30,496 bases of DNA from a virus, in the IMG/VR virus record IMGVR_UViG_3300018416_002166, positions 1-30,496 of that record. One strand, given 5' to 3'. The notes under the pieces were generated by a model, which was not told the DNA's origin, made no database searches, and saw only the letters and a list, made by a program, of their open reading frames with translations. Each line of letters opens with the position of its first letter. The stretch's first letter is position 1. Both the position numbers and the translations under genes were made by a program. Below, one piece after another: positions 1-6,957 of the stretch.

Positions 1-648
1 GCCGAGATCCAGGAACCTAAATACGTCTGCTCCAGACCTGTGACTAGCGATTCGTTTTTCAGTTGCTGTCGTTAACAGTACTTCTCCTGTCTGCACACTA
101 ACTATTCGCATTGCCACTGTTACCTGATCTACACGGTATTGCATATTGGCACCAATACCAAAATAACGAGCTCCTACACCCCCACTTTCGATATTGCTTT
201 CGTAACCAACTACTCCACCTTCTATCATTAGACCAGCAAACAATAATGGTTTTAATTTTAATGCCTCTTTGCCTTCATATACTTCCCTTGTGCTTTTAAT
301 AAGTTGCCTTTCCTTGACGAGGTTATCAAGACCAATCCTCTCCACGACAGTGAACCACGTACTGCCGCCTACTTCTTTTAGTGCCTGTACTACCCATACT
401 TCTGAGCCTTGCGTAATCGCAGAACTTAACTGCGAGAAATTTTGATTAGGTTTTCTTTGCCCTGTTTTATCTGTAAATGCGTAAACTGCAATAGTAATTT
501 TAGGACCGTCTAAATGCGGAACTGTGTCTAGCGTACTTTGAATAGGCGAACGACTTACTTCAGGTGGTGTCCAATTCGCTTGATTCATAGATGTGGCACA
601 CCCTGAGAGTGCTATCGCCATAACTAACACTAGTATTATGCTACGCAA
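1..648 (-). CDS. csgG: CsgG curli secretion pore, partial (C-terminus beyond window)
   Basis: CsgG forms the nonameric outer-membrane lipoprotein channel that exports curli subunits. The first 216 codons are in the window, about three quarters of the family length. The translation starts with a short hydrophobic stretch and a lipobox LSGC, with the lipidated Cys at residue 17. It then shows family signatures: WFTVVERIGLDNL, ERQLI, LLFAGLMIEGGVVGY, and GARYFGIG followed by YRVDQVTVAMRIV. The start is a TTG at 646-648, chosen because it has a strong GGAGG six bases upstream and because the next in-frame ATG (codon 10) would delete the signal peptide. The Shine-Dalgarno overlaps the csgF stop, so the two genes are coupled. 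No CsgA/CsgB-like subunit is visible in the window. The family assignment is firm; the role in a phage is unknown. Confidence 0.93.
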   Translation of the reverse strand, partial: MRSIILVLVMAIALSGCATSMNQANWTPPEVSRSPIQSTLDTVPHLDGPKITIAVYAFTDKTGQRKPNQNFSQLSSAITQGSEVWVVQALKEVGGSTWFTVVERIGLDNLVKERQLIKSTREVYEGKEALKLKPLLFAGLMIEGGVVGYESNIESGGVGARYFGIGANMQYRVDQVTVAMRIVSVQTGEVLLTTATEKRIASHRSGADVFRFLDLG

Positions 649-658
649 TGTCCGCCTC

Positions 659-1111
659 CTAAAAGCCAAACCCGGTTAACGGAACAACTAATTCTGTAAA
701 CGTTCCGTCTTCTTCCGTAATTTGCACAGTAATAGTACCTGCTGTTTCGTCCTTAATCCAGTATATTGTTGCGCCTTCGATTTCTGCCGTGCCTGTTAAT
801 GCACCATTTTCCTCGAACATACCATCGACTAGGTTCTTAGAAATATTAGCATAAATTCTTGATTCCACGTTGTTAAGAAACTTAGCAAGAGTAGTGTTAG
901 CCGCTTCTCTAGCCGCTTCTCTTTCTGCTGCTTCTGCTTCTTCCTTTAGTGCTTGTTTTCTATTTGCTTGAAGTTGCTCTATTGCAAGTACGTGGTTGCT
1001 ATAGCCTTGACCTGAGAAAGACGGATTTTTAAATTGAAAGGTCATAGAATCAGCAGATGCAGCGCCTGCAAATGCGATTGTGGCTAATATTGTTACAATA
1101 ATTTTGTTCAT
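659..1111 (-). CDS. csgF: CsgF-like curli assembly factor
   Basis: CsgF binds the CsgG pore at the cell surface and helps curli nucleation. The 150-residue product has a signal peptide (hydrophobic residues 4-19, cleavage near ASA-DS). Directly after it comes the family hallmark MTFQFKNPSFSG, the segment that in E. coli CsgF inserts into the CsgG channel. Residues about 50-75 form a charged, Ala/Glu-rich helix, and the C-terminus is beta-rich (TITVQITEEDGTFTELVVPL). The length is close to E. coli CsgF (138). It lies directly upstream of csgG, with the stop codon inside the csgG ribosome-binding site. A late-type promoter element sits 34 bases upstream of the start. The pairing with csgG makes the call secure; whether the phage protein works with host or phage pores is not known. 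Confidence 0.9.
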   Translation of the reverse strand: MNKIIVTILATIAFAGAASADSMTFQFKNPSFSGQGYSNHVLAIEQLQANRKQALKEEAEAAEREAAREAANTTLAKFLNNVESRIYANISKNLVDGMFEENGALTGTAEIEGATIYWIKDETAGTITVQITEEDGTFTELVVPLTGFGF

Positions 1112-1144
1112 CCGATTCGCTCCCGGAAATGGTTTTCCTCACAA

Positions 1145-1153
1145 GTATTTATC
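1145..1153 (-). promoter_or_regulatory. T4-type late promoter element upstream of csgF
   Basis: The minus strand reads GATAAATAC, the same nonamer found upstream of hsp20, the tail-fibre gene and the 133-residue gene. T4-like phages use TATAAATA as the late -10 element, recognised by gp55. By T4 spacing the start site would lie about 6 bases downstream. Confidence 0.6.
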
Positions 1154-1206
1154 GTAAACGTTAATACTTTAGTATGAGTAGTTTATTATGTGCGTAGTTA
1201 AGTATA

Positions 1207-2145
1207 TTATTTGATAAGAATTTGCGGAGCCATATCTCTCGGCTGCTTGTTGCCTTTTCTGTAGAGTGTGCCTTGATTGGCTTTAGGCATATTTTTAGCA
1301 AAGTCATCGCCTGATTCAATGTACATATATGTTGTTAAACCAACTGCTAACAAACCTTGCCAACCAGACAGTTCTTTGTATTTGTCAAATACTGCTGCTT
1401 GCCACAAGTCTTTGAATGCATCTGTTCCAAACGCTTTAATAATATCTCCACGTTCTTCTCTGAACCAAGCATTACAGGCTGCTTTCATAAATTCTTCTGT
1501 AGGAAAGTTTTCATCTGGTTGCTTGGAAGCGGACATTACTGTAACACTAGTTACGCCTATAGGATCAAGTATTTCTTCCATAGGTTGAATGTGTACAGGA
1601 TGGTCCCAAATACGTCCTGATTTGCCTGCTGCTGTTGTGCTTGCCTTTACTTCTACTTTGCTGCTTCCCACAGTAATATCGCCTGGTGAAGCATATGTTA
1701 TATTAGGACTTAGAACTGCAAGTGCTGCTTCGCCTGGACCAGCATCTCCTTTACCTTTAAAATCAAGGTGCAGTTTATCAAATAATTTTTTTACAAATGG
1801 GTCATTTACAATTTCTGCTAAAGGAGCAGGTTCGCTCATAGGTGTTGTAAGTGATTTAACATTTATAGGATCGTATGCAGGGTCACTGAATTTTTGCATA
1901 AATTCTTTTACTTCACTTGCTGGTCCTAATTTAGGAATTGTTTTAAGCAAGTAACTTACAGCATCAATAGCATCTTGGTCACCTCTAGCAGCAATAAACT
2001 TTTCAATACGACCACCTAGTGGCTTATTAATAAGGTCTTTGTAAATATCTGCAAAGATTGGTGCTTCAGAATCTAACTTATTAAGTTGTCTGATTACGAT
2101 GGATTTCTGTTTTTGGTCTTCTAATAAAAATTCAAATGCTCGCAT
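1207..2145 (-). CDS. Putative PD-(D/E)XK-type protein with capsid-targeting-like N-terminus
   Basis: This is a 312-residue protein of no confidently recognised family. Around residues 137-167 it carries a pattern resembling restriction-like nucleases: GPGEAALAVL with E139, then PGDITVG with D156, then KVEVKAS with E165 and K167. This is the E...D...ExK spacing of PD-(D/E)XK enzymes. Its N-terminus, MRAFEFLLED, resembles the capsid-targeting peptides of T4 internal head proteins and contains an LxE that a T4 gp21-like prohead protease could cleave. A late element (2153-2161) lies 8 bases before the ATG, with no Shine-Dalgarno, so a late, near-leaderless mRNA is likely. Inference: a late protein packaged in the head, perhaps nuclease-related. 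The nuclease call rests only on motif spacing. Confidence 0.55.
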   Translation of the reverse strand: MRAFEFLLEDQKQKSIVIRQLNKLDSEAPIFADIYKDLINKPLGGRIEKFIAARGDQDAIDAVSYLLKTIPKLGPASEVKEFMQKFSDPAYDPINVKSLTTPMSEPAPLAEIVNDPFVKKLFDKLHLDFKGKGDAGPGEAALAVLSPNITYASPGDITVGSSKVEVKASTTAAGKSGRIWDHPVHIQPMEEILDPIGVTSVTVMSASKQPDENFPTEEFMKAACNAWFREERGDIIKAFGTDAFKDLWQAAVFDKYKELSGWQGLLAVGLTTYMYIESGDDFAKNMPKANQGTLYRKGNKQPRDMAPQILIK

Positions 2146-2152
2146 AACACTT

Positions 2153-2161
2153 GTATTTATG
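2153..2161 (-). promoter_or_regulatory. Late promoter element overlapping the bilin reductase stop
   Basis: The minus strand reads CATAAATAC, ending 7 bases before the ATG at 2145. By T4 geometry the start site would fall about 3 bases before that ATG. No Shine-Dalgarno is visible. Confidence 0.55.
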
Positions 2162-2855
2162 TTAGTTTGGGGAATAGCATATCAGTGCAGAACTTGTCTA
2201 CATCTGCTTCATCAAGTCCTAGACTTTTCATTACGTTAGGTGTATGTGGATTTTGTTGCTGATTATGGCAGTAATAATCTTGTGCCGCAGAAACTAATGC
2301 TATATCGCCTTCGCCTTTACTAGCACCTACTTCACTAAAATAAGCACGTAAATTAGATGTTGCAATACGTATAATTTCATCTGCCTCTTCGTCTGTACGC
2401 ACATTGCCTGCTGCTAACATTTTATCAGTAAAAATGTTCTGTGCCCATTCAGGTAATTCACGTTGCTTTTTAGGAACAAAGTGTTCTACACTTTCTCTAT
2501 ATCCGTCAATCATAGGATGGTCTGGATCTGCACTTGCACTAAAATCGTGAAAGGCTCCTGTCATCTTATTTTTGCCTGCAATAACATCAAAGCCGTATAT
2601 GGGTGCAGGATTATCTAATGTTGGGAATAAGCATACGTGCATCATCCATAAGCCTTTAGATGCACGAGCATCTACTACATCAATATGAGCTCTTCGTACA
2701 TAATCATTAGCCCAAACACGGTTAATCCAACCACCATCGGGCCTATTAAAATAATCAAGTCCGGGTTCAGATATTTCTTTAGCATTCTCTTCGAAGATAT
2801 CGATAATTTCATCTTTACAGGCTATTAGTTTGTCCCATAAACTACTCTGTGACAT
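2157..2855 (-). CDS. pcyX: Ferredoxin-dependent bilin reductase (PcyA/PcyX type)
   Basis: HY2-family enzymes reduce biliverdin to phycobilins with electrons from ferredoxin. The 232-residue product aligns by eye along the length of cyanobacterial PcyA. AHIDVVDA (57-64) matches MHLELAK, GLWMMHVCLFP matches the segment holding PcyA His88 (here H73), and YGFDVIAG holds the catalytic Asp (PcyA D105, here D90). YYCHNQQQ near 194-201 matches the conserved C-terminal motif. The residue equal to PcyA Glu76 is Asp59 here. It overlaps the heme oxygenase gene by 14 bases, so heme to biliverdin to bilin forms one unit. From memory, PcyX of non-cyanobacterial marine phages makes phycoerythrobilin; this gene fits that group by neighbourhood and likeness to PcyA. 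The exact product cannot be read from sequence. Confidence 0.85.
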   Translation of the reverse strand: MSQSSLWDKLIACKDEIIDIFEENAKEISEPGLDYFNRPDGGWINRVWANDYVRRAHIDVVDARASKGLWMMHVCLFPTLDNPAPIYGFDVIAGKNKMTGAFHDFSASADPDHPMIDGYRESVEHFVPKKQRELPEWAQNIFTDKMLAAGNVRTDEEADEIIRIATSNLRAYFSEVGASKGEGDIALVSAAQDYYCHNQQQNPHTPNVMKSLGLDEADVDKFCTDMLFPKLT

Positions 2856-3387
2856 ATTCCATCATTTCCTTGAATAACTCTGTAGCATAATCAAAACAAA
2901 TCTTTGCTTCTTCTGCCATATCATCATTACATTTTGCTCTAATCTTTTCTTTGTATTCATTTACATCACAATCAAAAGAATAATAACGTCCTTCTCCTGG
3001 AATACGTTTTTTAATCATTTGACCTCCACTAAGGTCGCCCATATGTCTTACGTAGATATGCGCCATAAGTTTTTGTGGATCATCCATAATACTTTTTAAG
3101 TGTATCAGATATTTTTGTGTGCTTTCACATACCTTAGGTGGCTCTGCATCTTTAGGCCATAAGTCGATATAGTCGCTTAGGATTGCACTGCGTCTTTTGA
3201 TATTAGGAATATCAGCAAGTAGTCCGTGCTGATCTGCGAACAGTTCTAATACTTCGTATGCAGGAAATTGATTGTATAGATATCTAGCATATAATAGTGG
3301 GTCAATCTTGCCGCCCATTAATTGTTTTACAAATGCTTGACGTTCAGCATTAGTGTGATTTTCTTTTGTTAATTCTTTTAGATTCAT
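2842..3387 (-). CDS. ho1: Heme oxygenase
   Basis: Heme oxygenase cleaves heme to biliverdin, carbon monoxide and iron using ferredoxin-type electrons. The 181-residue protein has the proximal heme-ligand region LTKENHTNAE with His11. The distal-helix signature YVRHMGDLSGGQ (about 112-123) is nearly invariant in the family. I chose the ATG at 3385-3387. An upstream in-frame ATG at 3438 would add 17 residues lying inside the preceding gene and not fitting the family. The chosen start is one base after the upstream stop, with a GGGAAG Shine-Dalgarno. The downstream bilin reductase start overlaps this gene. In cyanophages and in some phages of other hosts heme oxygenase is likewise next to a bilin reductase. 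Freed heme iron could also matter in iron-poor seawater (inference). Confidence 0.93.
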   Translation of the reverse strand: MNLKELTKENHTNAERQAFVKQLMGGKIDPLLYARYLYNQFPAYEVLELFADQHGLLADIPNIKRRSAILSDYIDLWPKDAEPPKVCESTQKYLIHLKSIMDDPQKLMAHIYVRHMGDLSGGQMIKKRIPGEGRYYSFDCDVNEYKEKIRAKCNDDMAEEAKICFDYATELFKEMMEYVTE

Positions 3388-3388
3388 T

Positions 3389-3613
3389 TTACACTTCCCA
3401 TTTATTTTTGTTTTCAATAGCAAAACGACATCCTTCAATGTAGTCTGTATCTTCTTCTTGCATTACTCCACAAAATTTAGTAATAGTGTCTATGTGTTCT
3501 AACACTACTTCTGGACGTTGTAGATGATAATTAGACTCCATCCAGCCTTGCAATATATCCATACGCTGTTTTACTTTAGCCTGTATGGGATTGCTAAGAT
3601 CGTAATCTGTCAT
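3389..3613 (-). CDS. Unknown 74-residue protein between clpS and heme oxygenase
   Basis: I do not recognise this family. The product is soluble, acidic and mostly helical in character (MTDYDLSNPIQAKVKQRMDI at the start, ending NKNKWEV), with no signal peptide or membrane segment. Its start overlaps the clpS stop by four bases (ATGA) and its stop is one base before the heme oxygenase start, so it is translated as part of the clpS to bilin-reductase operon. It is probably an accessory of this operon, but nothing in the sequence shows a function. Confidence 0.75.
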   Translation of the reverse strand: MTDYDLSNPIQAKVKQRMDILQGWMESNYHLQRPEVVLEHIDTITKFCGVMQEEDTDYIEGCRFAIENKNKWEV

Positions 3614-3912
3614 TCTTCAACTACTTGTATTTTTAACGGAGAGCCATTTGCTCTTGCGACTGAAGTTGCTTCTAGTGCTAATTGTTCTGCTACTTCATAG
3701 GAATATATGCCAACGGCTACTTGGCCTTTGTTGTGTATTTCTAATGTAAGTTGTTCAGCAGTTTGGACTTCGTGATGGAAAACACTTACTAGTATATGTG
3801 TAACTAAATCCATTGGCGTAACATTATCGTTTAGAAAAATGACTTTGAACATCTTGGGATATGTTACGTCCACATTTATTTTTTCTTCAATTGCAATATC
3901 GTCTTTAGACAT
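3610..3912 (-). CDS. clpS: ClpS, N-degron adaptor of ClpAP protease
   Basis: ClpS binds the ClpA N-domain, delivers proteins with N-end-rule residues, and in E. coli inhibits ClpAP degradation of ssrA-tagged proteins. The 100-residue product is a full-length ClpS core. It has FKVIFLNDNVTPMDLV (22-37), VFHHEVQTAEQLTLEIHNKG (44-63) and a C-terminal PLKIQVVEE strand. Pocket residues equal to E. coli N34, D35, M40 and H66 are present as N28, D29, M34 and H60. E. coli D36 is replaced by N30. The start has a GGTTAGGA ribosome-binding site. It heads a tightly overlapping operon that continues into the bilin genes. Transcription probably comes from the hsp20 side through the hairpin at 3925-3952. Confidence 0.93.
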   Translation of the reverse strand: MSKDDIAIEEKINVDVTYPKMFKVIFLNDNVTPMDLVTHILVSVFHHEVQTAEQLTLEIHNKGQVAVGIYSYEVAEQLALEATSVARANGSPLKIQVVEE

Positions 3913-3924
3913 TTTCCTAACCTT

Positions 3925-3952
3925 TAAAACTGTGGGGGTTGCCCCCCACAGT
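3925..3952 (-). terminator. Hairpin terminator after hsp20
   Basis: A 10-bp perfect stem (ACTGTGGGGG / CCCCCACAGT) with a 4-base loop lies 7 bases after the hsp20 stop and is followed on the minus strand by TTTT. The U-tract is short, so partial read-through into clpS is plausible. Confidence 0.7.
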
Positions 3953-3959
3953 AATGTTA

Positions 3960-4406
3960 TTACTTAACCTCGATAGTTCTTGGTTTCTTGCTTTCTGGAA
4001 TAATTCTTTCCAGTGCAATTTTCAATAAACCATCTTTAAGTTCAGCACCTTGCACTTCTACATCATCTGCAATAGTAAATGATTTTGTAAAGTGTCTTTT
4101 GCTGATACCTCTGTAAAGTACACCGTCATCAGTGTCTTCTGCTTTAGTTTCGTGGATAGACTTGATAGTAATTACGCTATCTTTAACTTCTACGTCAATA
4201 TCCTTTTTGTTAAAGCCAGCCAGTGCTACTTCAATATCATAAGTATATTCACCTGTCTTATTGATATTGTAAGGCGGGTAATTGCCGCTTGAACTGTTCA
4301 TAAAGAACTCGTCATTCAGCATTGCTTCGAAACGATCAAACATCGGATCGAACCCAATAGTTACTGGTCTTAGTTGATTTAAAATAGATAGATTTTTGCT
4401 TGTCAT
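3960..4406 (-). CDS. hsp20: Small heat-shock protein (Hsp20/IbpA type)
   Basis: This is an ATP-independent holdase chaperone with an alpha-crystallin domain. The 148 residues have a variable N-terminus (LRPVTIGFDPMFDRFEAML is typical of the IbpA class). The crystallin domain spans about residues 45-138: YDIEVALAGFNKKDIDVEV, then ITIKSIHE, then ISKRHFTKSFTI and ELKDGLLKIALER. A short C-terminal tail follows. The IbpA-type IxI tail motif is weak (RTIEVK). The start has a perfect AAGGAGG Shine-Dalgarno. The gene has its own late promoter element, a 5'-terminal hairpin and a hairpin terminator, so it is a self-contained late unit, presumably strongly expressed. Hsp20 is common in T4-like marine phages, where it is thought to help virion protein folding. 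Confidence 0.95.
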   Translation of the reverse strand: MTSKNLSILNQLRPVTIGFDPMFDRFEAMLNDEFFMNSSSGNYPPYNINKTGEYTYDIEVALAGFNKKDIDVEVKDSVITIKSIHETKAEDTDDGVLYRGISKRHFTKSFTIADDVEVQGAELKDGLLKIALERIIPESKKPRTIEVK

Positions 4407-4438
4407 AGTATTTCCTCCTTATTAAGCAAGTTATTACC

Positions 4439-4461
4439 TTGTAACCCTTTCGGCGTTACAA
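4439..4461 (-). promoter_or_regulatory. 5'-terminal hairpin of hsp20 mRNA
   Basis: On the minus strand TTGTAAC pairs with GTTACAA. Inside, CC-GAAA-GG closes a GNRA tetraloop, with one G bulged. The hairpin begins at the start site predicted from the late element, so it would cap the transcript, a position where hairpins commonly protect mRNA. Confidence 0.5.
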
Positions 4462-4463
4462 AA

Positions 4464-4472
4464 GTATTTATC
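4464..4472 (-). promoter_or_regulatory. T4-type late promoter element for hsp20
   Basis: The minus strand reads GATAAATAC, identical to the elements at 1145, 22392 and 26754. It lies in the short gap after guaC and before hsp20. Confidence 0.65.
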
Positions 4473-4475
4473 ACA

Positions 4476-5636
4476 CTAGTTTCCGATAGTAGAATTTTCA
4501 TATACCGAATTGTGTGTTTGTGTACAACGCACAAACGTTGTACATCTACTAAGATGTTTAAGCCTAATAGCACCTGCATACGTGCAACTACTACGGACCC
4601 CTCCTAGTATGTTTTGGATAGTATTAGCAACTGGTCCTCTATATGGCACCATTACTGTCCTACCCTCACTTGATCGATAATCTTTCAATCCATCAAAGTG
4701 TTTGTCGTTCGCGGATTTACTACTCATTCCGTAGAACTGTACAAACTGTTGTTTTTCTGTAACCACGATGCCTTCGTGATCTACTTCATTTGTATTATAA
4801 AGTTTTGTAATAATATCGCCGCCACCTTCATCGTGTCCTGCTAACATTCCGCCAAGCATTACATAATCTGCGCCGCCTGCAAATGCTTTAGCAATATCTC
4901 CTGGTGTAGTACAACCGCCATCAGCAATTACGTGTCCACCAAGACCGTGAGCAGCATCTGCGCATTCAATAACTGCACTAAGTTGTGGATACCCTACTCC
5001 TGTTTGAATACGTGTAGTACAAACACTACCCGGCCCAATACCAACCTTTACGATATCTGCGCCTGCAAGAATAAGTTCTTCAGTCATTTCGCCTGTAACA
5101 ACATTACCTGCAATAATAACAATGTTAGGATAGTTTTGTCTAAAGCCACGTACAAATGTTGCAAATCTTTCTGAGTATCCATTAGCAACATCAATGCAAA
5201 CATACTTTAGTTGACTACCTACTTGTTCGTATACACTACGGAACTTGCTGTGATCTCTGTCAGTAATACCAATACTCATTGCTACATACTGAGTACGGTC
5301 AATGTTGTCACTGTCAAAGTAACTTACTAAATCGTTAACAGCATATGTCTTAACAAGACAAGTCATAATTTTTTGTTCAGCAAGTTTATCTGCTATTTCA
5401 AATGTTCCAACACCGTCCATATTACTTGCCATAATAGGAATACCCCTATAATGTCTATGTGGTGTAAATGTAGGATAGCCTGGCTCACCTGTTGGTTCAG
5501 GAATAATTTCTGGCTGATAGTTTCTAAAAGTAAAACCTCTTTCTAGATCTACTTCTTTACGACTACCTAGTGTGCTACGCTTAGGACGAATTAATACATC
5601 CTTATAGTCTAATTTCATATCTTCTTCAATACGCAT
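4476..5636 (-). CDS. guaC: GMP reductase
   Basis: GMP reductase converts GMP to IMP with NADPH and ammonia release, feeding the purine interconversion pool. The 386-residue product matches E. coli GuaC almost end to end. It starts [20 protein letters not shown] and carries the catalytic loop [11 protein letters not shown] with Cys206. [26 protein letters not shown] and FYGMSS then appear in the right order. The shared MRIEED start fixes the initiation codon. Compared with E. coli (347 residues) there is an extra segment of about 19 residues near 39-63, rich in Pro and Gly, and a slightly longer C-terminus. The stop of the exonuclease gene lies two bases upstream. With nrdAB it supports nucleotide recycling for phage DNA synthesis. 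IMP dehydrogenase is excluded because no CBS domains are present and GuaC-specific segments match. Confidence 0.95.
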   Translation of the reverse strand: MRIEEDMKLDYKDVLIRPKRSTLGSRKEVDLERGFTFRNYQPEIIPEPTGEPGYPTFTPHRHYRGIPIMASNMDGVGTFEIADKLAEQKIMTCLVKTYAVNDLVSYFDSDNIDRTQYVAMSIGITDRDHSKFRSVYEQVGSQLKYVCIDVANGYSERFATFVRGFRQNYPNIVIIAGNVVTGEMTEELILAGADIVKVGIGPGSVCTTRIQTGVGYPQLSAVIECADAAHGLGGHVIADGGCTTPGDIAKAFAGGADYVMLGGMLAGHDEGGGDIITKLYNTNEVDHEGIVVTEKQQFVQFYGMSSKSANDKHFDGLKDYRSSEGRTVMVPYRGPVANTIQNILGGVRSSCTYAGAIRLKHLSRCTTFVRCTQTHNSVYENSTIGN

Positions 5637-5638
5637 TG

Positions 5639-6220
5639 TTACCTCTGATTTGCATACGGCCTAATCATTTCGCCATTGAGTCTTGTACTTGTTCTTAATG
5701 TTCTTAGTACATTTTGTACACCAACTGCTTGGTTCCAAGCATCTTCAAGTGCGTGGTGTGCCAACACCGGAGGTCTTTCTGGGTCAATACCTATATCAAA
5801 TAATGTTCTTGTATCTCTTACTTCCCAGAAACTCCAAGGAACTTTTTTGTTTAATTTTGCAAAAACGTGTTCTAAAATAATAATATCAAATCCTGCTCCG
5901 TGGGACCATACACGTTTTGCTCCCCAACAGAATTTGTATAATTTATTAACTGCTTCGTGTATAGGAATTCTATCTTCTGTACTAAATGCTTCATTTTGTG
6001 CTGCTTCAGTTTGTTGTGACCACCAATTAATTGTATCAGCACTTGTAGTAAGTCCTAGTCTATCACAACTATCAATGTCTACTTTAACGTAAAATTTTTC
6101 GCAATTCTTTTCACGCATATCATCACCAAATGGGTCAAACTTTACTGCACCTATCGTCAAAATAGTTGCACTAGGTAACACATCTAGTGTCTCAAGATCT
6201 ATCATTACATCTGTATTCAT
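5639..6220 (-). CDS. dexA: DnaQ/DexA-like 3'-5' exonuclease
   Basis: This is a DEDD-superfamily exonuclease resembling T4 DexA. The 193 residues show Exo I MIDLETLD (D8, E10), an Exo II region [15 protein letters not shown] (D112) and Exo [14 protein letters not shown] (H156, D160), in the expected order. No polymerase or other domain is present. Length is a little under T4 DexA (227). The predicted role is degradation of DNA or RNA ends during host DNA breakdown or repair. It is the first gene after a consensus sigma70 promoter (6253-6281), so it is probably expressed early together with guaC, which starts two bases after its stop. Confidence 0.85.
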   Translation of the reverse strand: MNTDVMIDLETLDVLPSATILTIGAVKFDPFGDDMREKNCEKFYVKVDIDSCDRLGLTTSADTINWWSQQTEAAQNEAFSTEDRIPIHEAVNKLYKFCWGAKRVWSHGAGFDIIILEHVFAKLNKKVPWSFWEVRDTRTLFDIGIDPERPPVLAHHALEDAWNQAVGVQNVLRTLRTSTRLNGEMIRPYANQR

Positions 6221-6252
6221 AAACAGTCTACTTTCTTTAATTTGATAATGCT

Positions 6253-6281
6253 ATTATAGCAAAACCGTTTGGGTTTGTCAA
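6253..6281 (-). promoter_or_regulatory. Consensus sigma70 promoter for dexA-guaC
   Basis: The minus strand reads TTGACA, 17 bases, TATAAT: a perfect consensus. The -10 ends 32 bases before the exonuclease ATG. Confidence 0.85.
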
Positions 6282-6285
6282 GTGA

Positions 6286-6588
6286 TTATCTGCTAAGTTC
6301 ATTTTCACGTTGCTTCTTTTTCCAACGTGCAATACCTGCTTTCTTTGCTTTGCGTCTTTTTTCGCTCGGTTTTTGGTAGAACTGGCGTTCTCTGATTTCT
6401 TGTAGGATGTTTGCTCTTTCCATTTTCTTTTTAAGTTTTCTAAGAGCTTTGTTGATATCTTCACCTTCCCTCACAAACACTTGGAGTCCTTGTGGTTGTG
6501 GTCTAGGTTCTCTATCGAATTTCTTTTTTGGATATTCTCCTTTTGCCTTCCAATTCTGGTTGCCTCTGTTTCTGTTGTAATTTTTCAT
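6286..6588 (-). CDS. rpsU: Ribosomal protein bS21 with N-terminal extension
   Basis: bS21 sits on the 30S platform near the anti-Shine-Dalgarno and aids initiation. The 100-residue product has a basic, disordered extension (about 1-32, rich in Asn, Arg, Lys, Pro). A normal bS21 core follows: LQVFVREGEDINKALRKLKK, then MERANILQEIRERQFYQKPS and EKRRKAKKAGIARWKK. The extension is longer than in ordinary bacterial bS21, which is about 60-70 residues. Phage-encoded bS21 is known from marine phages including SAR11 phages, and is thought to exchange into host ribosomes. A sigma70-like promoter inside the upstream gene (6752-6779) may drive it. A second frame over 6237-6464 is an artefact of this gene. 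Confidence 0.93.
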   Translation of the reverse strand: MKNYNRNRGNQNWKAKGEYPKKKFDREPRPQPQGLQVFVREGEDINKALRKLKKKMERANILQEIRERQFYQKPSEKRRKAKKAGIARWKKKQRENELSR

Positions 6589-6597
6589 ATAAGTAGT

Positions 6598-6957
6598 CTA
6601 TTCCTCCATTAGTTGTTTGATAGATTCAATGCTAGTCAGTTCACGTGTATTTACATCTTTCAATGATTTAAGGTTGCCCAAGTAGTAACTGTTAGGTTGT
6701 GCTGCCAAGTAACCTACCATTGTTTGATTTTCACTTTCTGCATTTAATATTAGTATACTACATTTTTGTTTTTTGTCAAGTGTCCATTGTACCGTATCAG
6801 TTGCTTTGGCGATATAAACAATTATATCTTTTTGGACATCTCTTATTGCTTGTGAAACTATATCATTTTGAGCAGAGTTCAAATCATATGTTAATACACG
6901 AACTCCGTCTTGTAGTATATCATCTGGAGGTGTAACTATTGTTACTTTATTCATCAA
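6598..6957 (-). CDS. Unknown 119-residue protein upstream of bS21
   Basis: I do not recognise a family. The product is soluble, with alternating strands and helices: VTIVTPPDDIL at the start, a central DIIVYIAKATDTVQWTLDKK, then SILILNAESENQTMVGYL. It ends in a helix SIESIKQLMEE. This alpha/beta pattern and the short length are consistent with a small binding domain. The stop is 9 bases before the bS21 start, so the two are probably co-transcribed. Codons 59-68 also contain a promoter-like sequence read in the same direction. Confidence 0.7.
   Translation of the reverse strand: MMNKVTIVTPPDDILQDGVRVLTYDLNSAQNDIVSQAIRDVQKDIIVYIAKATDTVQWTLDKKQKCSILILNAESENQTMVGYLAAQPNSYYLGNLKSLKDVNTRELTSIESIKQLMEE
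6752..6779 (-). promoter_or_regulatory. Sigma70-like promoter inside the 119-residue gene
   Basis: The minus strand reads TTGACA, 16 bases, TATACT, within coding sequence. It points at bS21, whose ATG lies about 165 bases downstream, and could give bS21 separate expression. Confidence 0.5.

Noticed and set aside
2157-3387. Evidence for a cyanophage
   Set aside because: Bilin genes alone are not decisive: no photosystem or phycobilisome gene is seen, the reductase resembles PcyA rather than PebS, and the permuted tmRNA and surface-antigen-like proteins fit an alphaproteobacterial host better. A whole-genome comparison would settle it.
6237-6464. Basic 75-residue frame
   Set aside because: It lies over the bS21 gene in another frame; its Lys/Arg content comes from the bS21 codons, and bS21 is unmistakable.
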